DNA from: Gordius sp. MW1
Lineage: Eukaryota; Nematomorpha; Gordioida; Gordea; Gordiidae
DNA length: 64,000 nucleotides
NCBI GenBank assembly: GCA_964036665.1
Contig: OZ038526.1
Span: 7,440,001-7,504,000, forward strand
Reading direction: 5' to 3'
The notes beneath the pieces were generated by a model. It saw only the letters and a program-made list of their open reading frames with translations. It did no database searches and was not told the origin of the DNA. Positions 1 to 15,000 of the stretch are shown here, one piece after another (the stretch's first letter is position 1; every line of letters begins with the position of its first letter). The translations under genes and the position numbers were made by a program.

Positions 1-3000
1 GTTCCTTGCTAGCTACGCACCAAGCTACTGCTTTTCACCCCTACCTGCACCTCCTGGTTCCCGTAAGCCTTACTCAATATTTCCAGCCCCTTCTTTTGGA
101 TGTCAATTAAATGAGCGTCCCTTAGTTATTAATTGTAGTGGTGTTAAAGATTCGACATGGCCATTTATGCACTATTAATTGTCACGGAACAAAACATTAT
201 ACACTTATATGGATTTTCAATTTAATAACATTGAAGTTATCTATAATATTTTTATTTTAAATGCTCACACGATCCTAATTGACTTTATTATCTGCGAAGA
301 AGTTATGGACAAACTTTTTTTAGGAGAAATCTGCTTAAAAGCTCACTTTCTGTTGTTAGTGTTTAGGCAGGTTAATCAGCACATGCATGCACATTAATTT
401 AATTTGTTAAGGTTATAAGATTTACATTTTAAAAATTAAGATATTAATAGTGAATAATAAATGAAATCAGATTTTTGCATCAGCATTCACTTCTTAACTT
501 TGTTGGATCATCATATATTTTCCAATTTAGAATTATTATCTATAACTTCTTTAGTTTAGGGAGCACTGTTTTTGCTTAGCTTTTACGTTTCTATACAGAC
601 TATTATAGCGGCCATCAATGATCCCTTTTACAAGATCGTTTCGGAAGCGTTGTCTGTCACGGAACAAATTGTTAAAATAATGAGACCTCTGAACGCTGCA
701 GGTATATCTTTCAATATAAATTTATACATGGTTGTAGTGAGAGTGACTAATATGAAGACACCATTTTGCGTCTTTATCCCTCCCTTGCAATGATTTAAAT
801 ATGAATACTTGCTACTTTAATATATTAAACTCATTCATTTTTTGATAATATTAAATATTTATCATCGCGATCTATTCAAATGTATTTTAATTACCCTTTC
901 TCAACCAATATATATAGCTCTTGATTCGTAGCAAAATTACAACTGTCCTCTCCACCCCACCCTCTCTACCTTATTTTTAATAAACTATAACCTCTCCATT
1001 TAAGTTTTTTTAAAAATTAATCCGGTCTTAGGTATTTCAACTTTTCCAAGGGTACAGCGACATTTTTTACATTGAATTTGCAATATACATACCCCCAGTG
1101 TAAAGAAAGTGCGATTAATATGAATTTTTAATATCTTAACACGATGTTTCTGTTTCAGGCAACCCCGATTCGGATTTTAACTACAAACCCTTCGTGTTAC
1201 CCTTGTACAACGCAACCTTGAACCGGCTATGCGTGACGGACATAGATCAGGAGGTCAAGGAGAAAGCCATTTCCTGCATGTAACGCACAATTTTCGTCTA
1301 CCATAGTTTTTTTTATATAAATTTACTTATTAATGTTTTCTATAAATATTAGCATTGCCACTACTATTTATTGTCACTAGGGCATACATTATAAATGTGT
1401 TTGGGGATATGCTGAAGGAGGAATTGAAAGTGTGCTTGCCCATCTTCGGGGACCGCTTGAAGAATGAGATAACCAGATTGGCGGCCGTCAAAGCCATCCG
1501 CTTTATCCTGGCTTCGCCTTTCAAGCTCGACTTGCAGCCCATCGCTGTAAATAATAACAGGCGTTTGTAAATATTTGAGAATTTAGCTTAAAGCATTTTA
1601 ATTTGGAAAGATCATAGGTCATGTTCTCTTAAGGAGCACTTGCTGGGTTTTCACCCACATTTATATTGTATGTGCTTAGTTTTGCAAGCTACAGAATTAT
1701 TTGTATTACGATTCTTCTCACTATTTTTAATTTCATTATTTATAATATAAGGTTTAATATATGCCCGAGGGTAATGGTGACCTGCCTTGATTTACTATCA
1801 AACTGACTTAGCCATTAGATATTCGGACTATATAATTGTGTGTAAATGACCCGTATAAACTGTTTTGACGCTAGGATTCTGTGACAAGACTTAATCATCC
1901 TTTACATTTAAATCATTTTTGTAAAAAAAACGTTGGAATATCAGAAATGTTATGTGTAATAATTAAGATAATAGTTTTTCGCTATACTTTGCAAGTCTTT
2001 CACTACTGAATACATGGAATTTATAGTACGATAGAACAATAGTAATTCTCTGTTTTATACTGATTTGATGGGAAGCGCTTAAAGCCTTTTATTATTCATC
2101 CCACATCCGCAGGTTGATTACGTTCAGTCGCTAAGTCACTTTTTGCGCAAAAATAATCGAGCGTTACGGGTTAACGCGGTCCTCACTTTGCGAACCTTGC
2201 TGGCCAATTACCCGGCCTCAGTGGCTGACGATCTAATCAATAGCTCTCTCATCCCCGAATTACCGCAACTCATATCCGATAACGATCTCCGCATGAGCGA
2301 CGTACGATACCTTTTTAATTACACATATGCGGTTGGGGTCTCTGAGACCCCAAGCCGATTTAAACTTTGAGAATTTTGGGGTCTTTTTGATTTTATCGAT
2401 CTAAAGTTTTCATTGTATGTAATGAGAATATCAGTAATGAAATTTAGGTATTAGTTAAGTAGAATGCCTTGGAAATTTGAAATTTTAATAAATAACTATG
2501 TTACAGTCATCTAAAAATGAATATCCTAGCCATATTTTATATTAGTGATAAACTCTATTTTATTTGTCGGTGAGCAGAATTTAGTGATATCCATCGTATG
2601 TAGTTATGAATTGCGGAGCAATATTAGTTTCTTTATCTGTTCTTTTTCACAAATTATTTTATAAAAGAGCAAAAATGCTATCTTTTATTCCATAATCAAA
2701 ATAATTTGTGGTTATTCTTTTAAATATTGAAAATTAGTATCGCTAATTCTTACCCATAGGTTTCGCCGATGTTTATACTAGTAGTAGTTGGAATATTCAT
2801 TTCATCTTATAAGCTAAAAGTTATTTTATTTTTAAACCATGACCCTAAATAGTTTAAACTATTCACATGCACGCGGGGCTCTTCATATAAATTTTACACC
2901 AACTTACATTATATAGACTGTGTGTTTTAATCTATTTAAAAATATTATTGATCTAAGAGGAAACACATAATTTGTATTATATAGTACAAAAACCAATCTT

Positions 3001-6000
3001 TTTAATTTTTCTTTAATTTAATAGTAACTGGACTTTATAAGAGAGATATTAGCTAGTCATTTTAATCAAAATTAAAAAAACCAAAGTTAAACAAGGAAAA
3101 CATATTAAAAACATTGAGCACGCTCTTTATTAGTCACGTTCGAATGTTATTTTGTCACGTTAGGGCCAGTTTGATTGACTATATGCAATTTGGGACGGCT
3201 ATGATAAATACCTTGTTGCAATCGTGAATGAATTCATTAAATCGCACTTATTGCCAACTTTAAGACACAAATGTAGCCCCTATATCCTGATGTTGTAAAA
3301 ACTGCTGGGTTTTGTTTGGTCGGCCTTTGGCTTTAGTCGACAAAACACAAACAGATCTAAGATTTTTTGGTCTTTTTTTCTTAGTCGACCACTAGGCTTG
3401 GTCGAAATTCGAAAAACAGACCAGAATCAACCGTAAGTCCTAGTTAAATTAAAGGTTAACCAAACAAAATCCAGCCGTTTTTACAACACTTTTATATCCT
3501 ATATATAGGATATTTCAATTAAAATTCTTATATAATTTGTGTAGTTGGTGCTGCAACTTCTCTCAACCATCGCCCAAACTCATCCCGCTTGTATAGCGGA
3601 GGTGTGGAAAAATAGGGGAAATAAGGGCGACTACGAAACTTCACTCATCTCCGAGCTCCTAGTTCTCATGAGATCTCCCCTGTTGCAAGGTGATTTTTTG
3701 ATTTTTGTTTTTTTAACCATCTTTTAAAATAAAACGCTTGTGTGTAAATCATGTAGACTGAGTCCATAAAGCATGGTATTAAATTCGGTTTCACCAGGAT
3801 TGTTTAAGCGTAATTTAATTTAAACTTTTAAAGCAATTTTTAAGTGCTCTGAATTACTGAACTGTATAATATATAATGCCTTGGGTTAATTTCTTGTAAA
3901 CCTTACCTAAATGGGTAATACCTGTTTTTGTAATAATAAATAAAATGAATTATCGTTTTTAATGGTAAATATAGAAAAATTATATTCAAAACAGTGTATC
4001 GTCTTAATTGTTCTTGCTTACAATTAATTTTTCTTACGTGATTTGGAAAATAAAATTTTCTATTAGTCCTTTAAACTTATAAAGAGGTTATAAAGGGGTC
4101 TTAAGGATACCAAGCAGAATTTAATTTTAGAAAAAATTAAAACAACAACAAAAACATAAGTTACATCGTTCCCACATAATTTATAGAAATATTTTATCCT
4201 ATTTGGTCAACGAAGCGTTAAAATCAATACAAAGACAATAAAATTTAGAATAAAAGGCATCCTTTAGCGAGTAAAAATTATAAATTTGGCTAATATTTAT
4301 TTTAAATCATCTAAAAATATCCATTTATAGGTGAAGCACTCTATTCCCTAATCAAGTTCTTCAAGAATCTTGTAAATGTTCCGATTCCCGGAACCGATTT
4401 CAAATCGCTCATTGAGGTATTCTTCATTCCTTTAAATCCAGTTAGCTCTACATCGTTTCATTTTAAAAAACACAAACCTTTCTTCCTAAATTTGTAAATT
4501 TATATTATTTAAGATCGACACTCTGCCATGGGCGTAGCCAGCATTAAAATTAGAGGGGGGCAATTAATGATTTAGGAAGGGACAAAATGATCATTTTAGC
4601 CATAATTTCATTAAATTTCAGCAAATAATTCGATTTAGAGGGGCGCAGCCGCCCCTCACCCCCTCCCTTGGCTACGCCCATGCGCTCTGCTATTAATTAA
4701 ATCAAGTTAAGGTACAATTAAAAGTTTTAATTGACAAACTTAGCAAAGTCTTAACAATATGTTAAGTCAATTTTAAAAATATAAAAAATTGCCCTTTTTT
4801 CTAGGTGTTAATTGCTCCCGTTCAACAGTACGAATTGGGTCTCGTTCCCGTACCTACCGGCAAAAAAGGTTCTTTGCCTTACGGCTCTAACACTTCGTCC
4901 CTGAACCCGCACAACAGACCTGTCCAGCAGGCCTTTAATACCCCAAGCGGCAGCGGAGCCTCTAACCCTAGTTTAACTAAAATGTTGCCTCAATCTCAAA
5001 CGTCCCCCACCAATTCCCACCTGCATAAACAAGTAATAAATTTGGTTGATTTTTCTTAGATATAACTAGGGTTATTGATTGCTTTTTTGTTTGTCGGCCC
5101 CTTAACGATTATATCAGGAATGAAAATCATACATTAGCGATAAAAATATATTGTCAGACCTGTAAGACTTTATAAGATTTCAAAAAATGTTAAATTAAGT
5201 TTAATTAGTTATACGCAAAAGAAATTTTACCCTCACATCGTTTTCGAGGCTGACTCTGACGTAATATTTTAAGTTCTGCTCGAGCTACACTTAATTTGTC
5301 GGAGGTAATCTAAGTCGATATTTTGAGATGAAATTTTACGCAGTAGAGGACTTTTTTGTCCTTCCTATTTGGAAGTTGTAAGAAGTGGTGAAGCCAAGCA
5401 CATGGGCGAGAAATGGTGAGTAGAATTTGTAAAATTGCATAGCAATGAAAAACACTCCATTTTTGCTGATTATTATGAGATCAAGGGTTGTGGGCCTTTC
5501 AAAAAGGATCGTTAAAGATTTAGGCCCTGTCCGGTTTTTAATAATATGCTTCGGGGGCTGACCTGGAACAGTCCGTATAATTCCGTCCGTATTCGACATT
5601 GGTCTTCGATAAAACTGGTCTTAGGGCTGAATTTATAACGAGATACCGCATTGCCGCATAATCTTTTTGGACACGTCATAACACAGTCGCTGCGTTATTA
5701 CTTTTGATTTGCAAGCTTATTTTTGGGGAAAAAAATGAGTCAAAGATTAGTTTAAATTTTTGTTTCTGGCATCAACTTTACTTAAAACCCAATCGAACGT
5801 AATTGTAAAGTACTGAAAGTTTACCCATATTCGCACACGCAAATAATGCAATTATATTTACTCACTCCTTCGTCCGTCAGGCACTTTCTAACATAGCCAA
5901 AGTGGTGGGGGCCATGGCTTCGGTTCAACCACCTTGTCCCACCGATATTGGCGCGCACGACCCAAAACAACGGGGGCCGGTAACCGAACCTAACGCTAAC

Positions 6001-9000
6001 CAAGCCTACTTGGCGCAACGCTTTTTTGCCGAGGTTCGAACCTACGTGGCCACGAACAACGCGGCGACCGGGGCATCTGCACCCCCTTCCTCGACAGAAT
6101 GCGTGGCTGGGACGATAGGTTCCGAGGCGCTAACCGCCAAAACCGTTTTTGCCTTGTTAGCCCTCGGCGAGATGGGTAGATCTTGTCACGTGTTTGCCAC
6201 ACTCATTCCTTCTAATGCCACTAATTGTGGTGCCGGGAGCAGAGACCAACTTTGCTGGTCCCTTTTGTCGGAGTGTTTCTCCGCCCCGGCCGAAGATGTG
6301 AAGTTCGCCGCGGCTTACGCCATAGGTCTGTTATATGATCACTTTACACTGGGAATGTGGTATATTAGTGACACTCTGTTGGTCAGAAAATGATTCGGAT
6401 CTTAAAGGGGTCCTAAAGACATCGAATTTGTATCAATTGTAATTTTGATGTTAACTTAAAAGTTTTGACTTCTCGAGCTTTGTAAGCGTGAGCTCTCTGT
6501 ATTGCCGTTTTAATTTCGTCGTTATCTAATATAATGGTTATTGTATATGTGAATGCAATTTAAACGGTCCCTCGCTTAGTTTTTAGAGGCTAGGAGTTTC
6601 GGAGGCCCTACCCTACCAACGGAGTGTGAAATGAAATGCTGGAGTAAATGAGGCTCTAAAATAGTCAGGTCAAAATAGTTGAAAAATGATGGAATGAGTT
6701 TGAGAATAGTTTTTATATTTTTTTGTTCGTTTTTAAAATGTCTGTTATGAATGCAGCTTTTCTTCGCATAAAACAATGGTTTTTGAAATGAATATGTTAT
6801 TTTTATATTTTTGATAATTACCCGTTTTTTAGGCAATATCGGGGCTGGAAACTTGAAAATATTTTTACCGTACATACTGTCTGAAATTGGGAAGCACCCT
6901 CGGAAACAATACCTTACGCTACACGCACTCAAAGAGGTACTTTCGCGCATGCTTTCCTAAAAGATTTAACTAAGCTCCTAAATGATGAATTCTTGATAGA
7001 CGTTAGTGTTTGTACTTATATTTAAATTTTTAAGACAAATATTTCACTTGGCCTAAAAATTAGATTGATGAGTTTTAATGAAGAAATCAAAAAATTAATT
7101 AAAATTCAATAATGACAAAGCACCCAACTAACTGATTGTTTTGGGTAAGTTAAGATGATCCCATATACCTTTAAATAATAACGTGCACGTAAGGTTAATT
7201 AATAATCTTATCGACTGCACCACTAGCCTAATATTCCCTTTATGAATTCTATAATAGATAAGATGTTGAGATTTAACAATATATATCAATGTATATAACA
7301 ACTTTTTTTTGAAGAAGATTAATAATAACCTCATTTAGGAGTGCCCCAATTAACTTAAAAGTATACTGTAATTAGCGCCATCTTTAGGCAATTTTAAAGA
7401 GACTAATTTGGCCTTAAATATCCCTATCTTTTTTAGCATGTGACTCGAAAATGATTACAGACATATAACGTTTCGCTCTAATTAGAGCTCATCAGTATGC
7501 CATAGTTTCCAGTCACATTCTAAGCGAGATAGGTATATCTCAAATTAGATTCAACCCATTCTTATGGTGTTTAAGGAATAACCCTCATAAATTTTGTTAA
7601 ATTGTATTTTAAATTAATTAATATAATTAATTTGTTTATAGATGGCGCTAATTAGAGGATACTTTTAAGTCAATTGCGACACTCCTAAATGGGGCTATTA
7701 TCATCTTCTTCAAACAATTAATATATTAACAAACCCGCGATTTATTAACAAATTTCAAATACAATTTGCAACACCATTGTACGCAGGTTATAAACGGGCA
7801 ATTGGGGATATCGGGGAGCCACGAACAGCGTAGAAACTCGGTGGAAGATCATGGGGAGCAACATAGCTCGGACGCTTTTGCGATACAGTCGTCCACATCC
7901 CAAATCGGGAAGGGGGGCAACGGTGGACGGGACATTAGTAATGGTGGTAGTAAAAACGGTGATAATAATGGTAGCGATAACCTTTTGGCTCCGTTCATGA
8001 ACGATTTGTGGGCTCTGTTATTGGCCCCAGGCCTGCTGGCTAGCAACGAAGAAGGAACTCGAACCGTTACCGCCGAATGCTTGGGCAAGTTGTGCCTACT
8101 CGATTCCGGGGAACGAATTCCCGACTTGGCTGGGCGAATTACGCAGGCAACCTCGGCACCCCTCGCCAAGTGCACCGTGCTGTCCGCTATCATATACGCT
8201 ATCAGCTCTCAGGTTAGCCTTTAAAAAGAAATTATTTTCTCACCAACTAGAGTTATTAAATTGCTCACTTGCTTCAACTCCACACGCTAGCACGCACACT
8301 GAGTTGCTTAATATGCGCGTTTGCACAAGATGTGCTCGCTGTTCGGTGCACTAGGCAGAACAGTAGCATATCAATATGCTCGAGGGCCGAGCAGAAGCTC
8401 GAGCAGATGGTAGCTGGAGTTGAAGCAAGTTAGCAATTTAACAACTCTATCACCAACGATGACAATGTCAAGAAGCTTATTAAAAGAATATATAAGGATT
8501 TTAAAATATCTTAGTCTCTTCTAAGTTCGATTTCAGTATAATAATTCATAAATATTGTTATGTGTTAAATATCTTAATTTTTGAAGAAAATGCCAGAACA
8601 CTCACTATAAAGACGACTGTGGTACAGTCTATGTTAAAACATAGATTAGCCCCTGGTTTTTGTTTTCAATTAACATGTATGTTTAGAAACCATCAATTAA
8701 TGTCGTGCTTTGAATGATGTTTACTTGGTTTGAATATTACGCACAAAAGCACCTATGTTTTTTTGGCTTGATCATTTTCATTATCAAAATGCCTTTTGAG
8801 AATATGCATGAAAAGTATATTTTATGGTATTGTTTTGTAAATTGTTTTTTCTGACTGTATGTCACGTATTCTCTGAACAGTCCTTTCAACATTGATTCCC
8901 ATTTGTCCTCTATATGTGCATTTATCTTAATTTTTATTTTTTTTTACAACATGCTCTAATTTATAGCTCCGCCTAAGTATGAATTCATTTCCCTTTTCGT

Positions 9001-12000
9001 TTTGCCGCAACTCCTCTCGGCATTGGCGTACCCCTAAATGACGAGAAAAAATATGTCAATGGAAAAACCCTTAAAAATTGAAAAAAATTCTGTTCCCCCC
9101 CCCAATTGAACTTTCAAACGTTTCGCCCCCCCCCCTCCCTAGTCCAAAACTTTAGTCCAAAACCTGGCTACGCCCATGTCTCTCAGTGTTTTTTCCTACC
9201 ATCGTCTCGCTCCAAATCCTTTTTTTAATGTTGTGCCCACGTTTCTCCTTATTTTATCATTTCGTTTAAGCTCCTAAGTGTTGCACTTCCGCTTCCTATA
9301 GCCCATGATTTTGACTATGCTATACTCCTATGGCTATACAATTGACTGTATTTTGACCTACACGAATTTGTCTGGTCAAATCTTTTGTCAGACATAAGTT
9401 CATCAATCTCGCTACCTAAGCCACTCCCTAGAACATTTTTTGGTCGCCACCATCCCCTCGTGTAAATTTTAATTTCGTAGACTCTACACTTTTATATTCA
9501 TCTTATCTTATAAACTATGTTTTTTGGTGATTCCATCTGATTTAAAACTTCTTTTCGTGTAGCTAGTTATCTTTCTTTCTAATTTGACATTACTTTCTTC
9601 TATCTTATCTCATTTACCCTCCTATTTACAGTATTATTTACCAATTGGTGTTCAACCTAAATCACACAAGATTACATCTTCCTCGCCCAAATTTGTCGTT
9701 ATGCTATTCATCATTAACATGCACAGAGAGGGAAGAAGATATATATTTATTGTATTTCACTGATATTTTGTTATCTTCGCGCGTTATATATACTTTTTGT
9801 GTTCGCATGCCAATAGCCGGATCGGCACCAACCCATAATAGACCAAGTGCTCAAAGCTAATTTTGGCCAATTCCTCACCTGCCTCGAGGACGAGGACATT
9901 AACGTGAGGCGCGTAGCCTTGGTCGCCCTCAATTCGGCCGCCCACAATAAGCCCTTTTTGATCAGGGACGTGTTAGGCACCGTTTTGCCTCACCTATACA
10001 ACGAAACGAAGATTAGGGTACGCATTTTTTCTTCATGCTTAAATAACGGAGTTTTTTCTTTAAACTAACTTCACTTTTGTTTGAAAAATGTCGAGGGTAT
10101 AGCTTTAACAAGGGGGAATTGTATAACACTCCTTTGGTCGGGTTGAAAACGGTAACTCGGATGGTAAGGCGGTTTTTGGAAACTCAAGCTTTAATTAGCA
10201 TAAGTTGGTAATTTTGAGAAATTATATTTAATTATAAGACGTACATTTCTTTATCATTTTTGTTATTCCATTTAGCGTGGATGTAATTTTATACCATTAA
10301 CTAAAACGGCCTTCTTAAATGACTTTAGTAGTCACGACCAGATTAATGAAATTTTAAAAATGCCTACACTTGTGATGTGGATTAAATTTTACACGACCCA
10401 GGCAGAAGATTGTTTTATTTCACATAATTAAAAAAAATAGATGTAAAACGCTAATTTGGTTTGAAGAAAATTTATTGTTTATTAACCGAAAGTTGATTAT
10501 GTTGCAATTGTGATGTGTCGAGGCTTCGGCTTTTAAAACTAAAAAGTTTTTAGGCAGGTTTGTTTTGGGGTAAATTTTGTGTTTCAATGTCTAATTTATA
10601 AGTATCACCAAAATTTTGCTTTAGAATATCTTATGTAACCGACGATAGTTTTATAATTTTGACTTGTTTAATATGTAGAATGAACTGATTCGTGAAGTTG
10701 AGATGGGTCCCTTCAAACATTCGGTTGATGATGGACTGGATATCAGAAAGGTGCGCTATCTTTTTACCCATTTTTCCAAAGCAAACACATCTAATGTTTT
10801 TAATTTACAAAATTAAGAACTTTAAAAGGTAGCTTGATTGCTTATTTTTTGTATGAAATGCGATTATTTTTTGCTGGACAAATGCCTCGGATTAAAAATA
10901 GGAAAAATACCCAGTAGCCCTTTGTTGTAAAGCTTTTTTGTCACTGAGTTTCCGCTATTTCTTAACTGCATTCAGAAGTCGTGCTAAAATATTCGCTTCT
11001 CGATACTGATGGTCAATGTTTTTATTTCTTTATTATTATTAAACTTGCCATGCATGCGTGCACTCGTCTAAAATTTAGAAATTCATTAGGGAAAACCTTT
11101 TTAAATTTTTACCAAGTGACACTAATAAGTTTCGGATATTTAGGCTATTTAAAGCTTTTAATCATATAAATTAAGAAAATTACATGTATTATAAATAATG
11201 TTTTAAAAAAACCTTAAAATAAAATAGTTAAAATTTATTCTATGAGTTTGTGTTTGTTGTAATAGACGGCTTACGAATGCATGTACACGCTAGTGGATTC
11301 GCCGGCCTGCTTCGATAAGTTGGATCTGAGCGCTTTCCTGAATCACGTTGAGAATGGGTTAAAAGATCATTACGACATCAAAATGCTGACTTACCTCATG
11401 CTTGCCCGCCTCGCCACCCTCAATCCTACCGTCGTTCTAAGCCGTAATTTGCTTAAGTTTTTTACGAGAGCAGATTATTAGCCACGATCTTTATTGAAAG
11501 TTCCATGCTTTTTGCCATTAACTTTGCAACTTTTTATAATCGTTTTCCAAGTAATAAATACAATTTGTGTAGTAAGCAACATAATGAAATATATACACTT
11601 ATAAGAATCAATATAGGTGTGGGTTCCTTGTTTTAATGGCGTTCGATTTAGAAATTATTTTATTGCATCTTAGATAGAAAAGTATATATAGTAAGTTTGC
11701 ATTATTAATTTTATAGTTATTATATTTCATAGTAATATACTTGACATAATTATCAATGAAGTCTACTTAAAAGGTATATCTAACTTAATGTCATCCTTTT
11801 TATTTAATAAACGAATACTAATGAATGCAAATTGTTAAATTAATTGCTATGCAATTTATGGGATCGTTTTTTGGTGTCCGTCGTCTGTCGTCCGTTACCC
11901 TCCCTATCTATTTGCATTGGGTATATTAGGTTTTAAATTAATGCATGAGAAAGAGGTGCCCCACCCCTCATCTCTATCTCCCTCGCTGTGTTATTTTTTA

Positions 12001-15000
12001 AATTAATGCATAAGAGGTGCCCCACCCCTCATCTCTATCTCCCTCGGTGTGTTATATATAAGATTTGTTAAATTATCTATTATATAATAAACATAGATAA
12101 AAGTTGTTTACTTTTAATGCTATGCAATTTAACTAGTTATATAATAAACATAAATAAAAGTTGTTTACTTTTAATTGCTATGCAATTTAACTAGTTTTGG
12201 TTATATAATAAATATAGATAAAAGTTGTTTACTTTTAATGCTATGCAATTTAACTAGTTATAAATAAACATAAATAAAAGTTGTTTACTTTTTAATTGCT
12301 ATGCAATTTAACTAGTTTTGGGGTTGGAATCCCGGAGTTTTTTTTGACTCTTATGATTGTTCTTGTTACTATCATTGATAATAAGAATTTTTGGCCGTCC
12401 GCTAGCTGCTGACCAATGAAAAAAATGACCATTGGCCAAAATGTGAATCGAAATTATTTTTTTCGTTTTTTTTGACTATTATGATTGTTCCTGTTTCTAC
12501 CATTGCTATTATGACTTTTTGGCCGTCCGCTGGCTGCTGACCAATGTTATATAATAAACATAAATAAAAGTTGTTTACTTTTAATTGCTATGCAATTTAA
12601 CTAGTTTTTGGGTTAGAATCCCGGAGTTTTTTTTGACTTTTATGATTGTTCTTGTTACTATCATTGATAATAAGACTTTTTGGCCGTCCGTTGGCTGCTG
12701 ACCAATGAAAAAAATGACCATTGGCCAAAATGTGAATCCGAGTTTATTTTTTCGTTTTTTTTGACTATTATGATTGTTCCTGTTACTACCATTGCTATTA
12801 TGACTTTTTGGCCGTCCGCTGGCTCCTGACCGATGGAAAAAAATGACCATTGGCCAAAATGTGAATCGAAATTATTTTTTTCGTTTTTTTTTGACTATTA
12901 TGATTGTTCCTGTTCCTACCATTGCTATTATGACTTTTTGGCCGTCCGCTGGCTGCTGACCAATGGAATAAAATGACCATTGGCCAAAATGTGATTCGAA
13001 AACTTTTATTTAGTTTTTTTTTGACTATTATGAATTTATATCCACTTTTATTGTGTCCTGGCTGCTGACCAATGGAAAAAAATGACCATTGGCCAAAATG
13101 TGATTCGAAAATTTTTTTTTCGTTTTTTTTACTCTTGTGAATTTATATCCACTTTTACCGTGTGCTGGCTGCTGACCAATGGAAAAAAATGACCACTGGC
13201 CAAAATGTGAATCCGAGTTTATTTTTTCGTTTTTTTTGACTATTATGATTGTTCCTGTTACTACCATTGCTATTATGACTTTTTGGCCGTCCGCTGGCTC
13301 CTGACCGATGGAAAAAATGACCATTGGCCAAAATGTGATTCGAAAATTTTTTTTTTCGTTTTTTTTTTGACTTATGAATTTATATCCACTTTTACCGTGT
13401 CCTGGCTGCTTACCAATGAAAAAAAATGACCATTGGCCAAATTTTATATATAACCTAAAAATTTATTATAGATGGTCTAACAGACAGCCAACTATGTAAT
13501 ATATATTTTTAACCTTATAAATGCATATATATTTTTTTATTGGGTTAATATATTTCATTTAATTAGATTGTGATTTCATAGAAAACCTAAAAAGTAATAT
13601 TTAAAAAAATAATATAGGTATTAGATTCTAATTTACGATAAAATATATCGATAGAAACTAACACAAAATTCGAAACCTCCTTCAAAGGTATAAGCATAGC
13701 CCGTTATTTCTAATTAAATTGAATCTACTATTAAACTCAAACACGAATTGTACTTTATTAGATGGCGCGCGTAAGTTTATATAATTAGTAAAATTTTTCT
13801 ACGTGTCATAGATATTACACCGCACGTGTGGCATGGAGATGTCCGATATTTTTAAAATGAAAAGGTATTTTAGGAATCTGAAAAGGTTATTTTACCCCCG
13901 GCCGCCCTGGGCACCTACGGGTAAAGTTTCGAGCGAATCGGGCTGGTAGTTTAAGAATTTAGCCCTTTTTTAAAACTAAAAAAAACTTTTTTTTTAATTT
14001 TTTTTTACATTAAATTAATATTTTGTTTTTGTTAATACCATTGATAATATGACTTTTTGACCGTCCGCTGGCTACTGACCGACGAAATATATTGATTTTC
14101 TAAACATAAAACACAACTTTATTATTTCATCATCTATATAAATAACATAATAACTTCTACTATTTTAAAGCCAGCATGGTATAGTGGTTATAGCGCCGGC
14201 TTGTGAACAGGAGGTGTGGGGTTCAAGTCAGGGAGGGGACAATTTTTTTTTTAATTTTTTTAAATTAAATTAATATTTATTCATGTTAATACCAATGATA
14301 ATATGAATTTTTGACCGTCCGCTGGCTACTGACCAATAAAAAAATGACCATTGGCCAAATAAATCGAAATTTTTTTTCGTTTTTGAATTGGTTAACATTG
14401 ATAATTACCCTATGTCCTCCCCTACAAGGGCCTATAACTAATTAACTAATTATTTTGCATCTAATACCCCCTATAGGCATTCTCGCCCCTTCCCACCTTT
14501 CTCGCCCATAAATTGCATTGCAAATATGCTACGTTTATACGGAGTATAGAAGAGTTCCCCCTTCCCCTCTTCCCCTCTTCCCTTCCCCTCTTCCCTTCCC
14601 CTACTCCCCTTCCCTTTTCCCCCTTCCCACGAGGGCCGAAGGCCCGAGTTTAAGATATAATCAGTATATTAAGTTTTTAAATCTATATTTGCCAAATCAC
14701 TTGTTTCCTACGGTAAATATTTATGGTTTTCAAAAAAATATTTATATGATCGAAAAATCTCACTTTCATTATCAGGCTTCGATCGTTTGATAGAGCCTCT
14801 CAAATCGGTGATAGTAAGTAAAGTTAAAGCCAACTCCGTCAAGCAAGAGCATGAGAAGCAGGAAGATTTAAAGAGGTGCGCCCTGCGTGCCATTGCATCT
14901 CTCATCTTTATTCCAGGAGCTGGTAAGCTTCCCAAATGTTTATAATTTGTATAAAACCTGCTAGATGTGGGCGCGGGCCTAATTTTTTATTCACGGCCCG

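Noticed and set aside
12581-13324. Three minus-strand open frames of 60-98 codons with similar protein repeats
   Set aside because: They follow the satellite unit exactly. The shared peptide arises from the repeated DNA, not from a gene.
14170-14242. Functional tRNA-His gene
   Set aside because: A and B boxes are present, but the anticodon and acceptor stems do not pair and the satellite-type tail follows. A SINE head is the better reading.
14518-14790. 90-codon frame with a Pro/Ser/Leu-rich start
   Set aside because: The composition comes from the C/T-only tract. The real coding segment here is CAND1 exon 15 in another frame.
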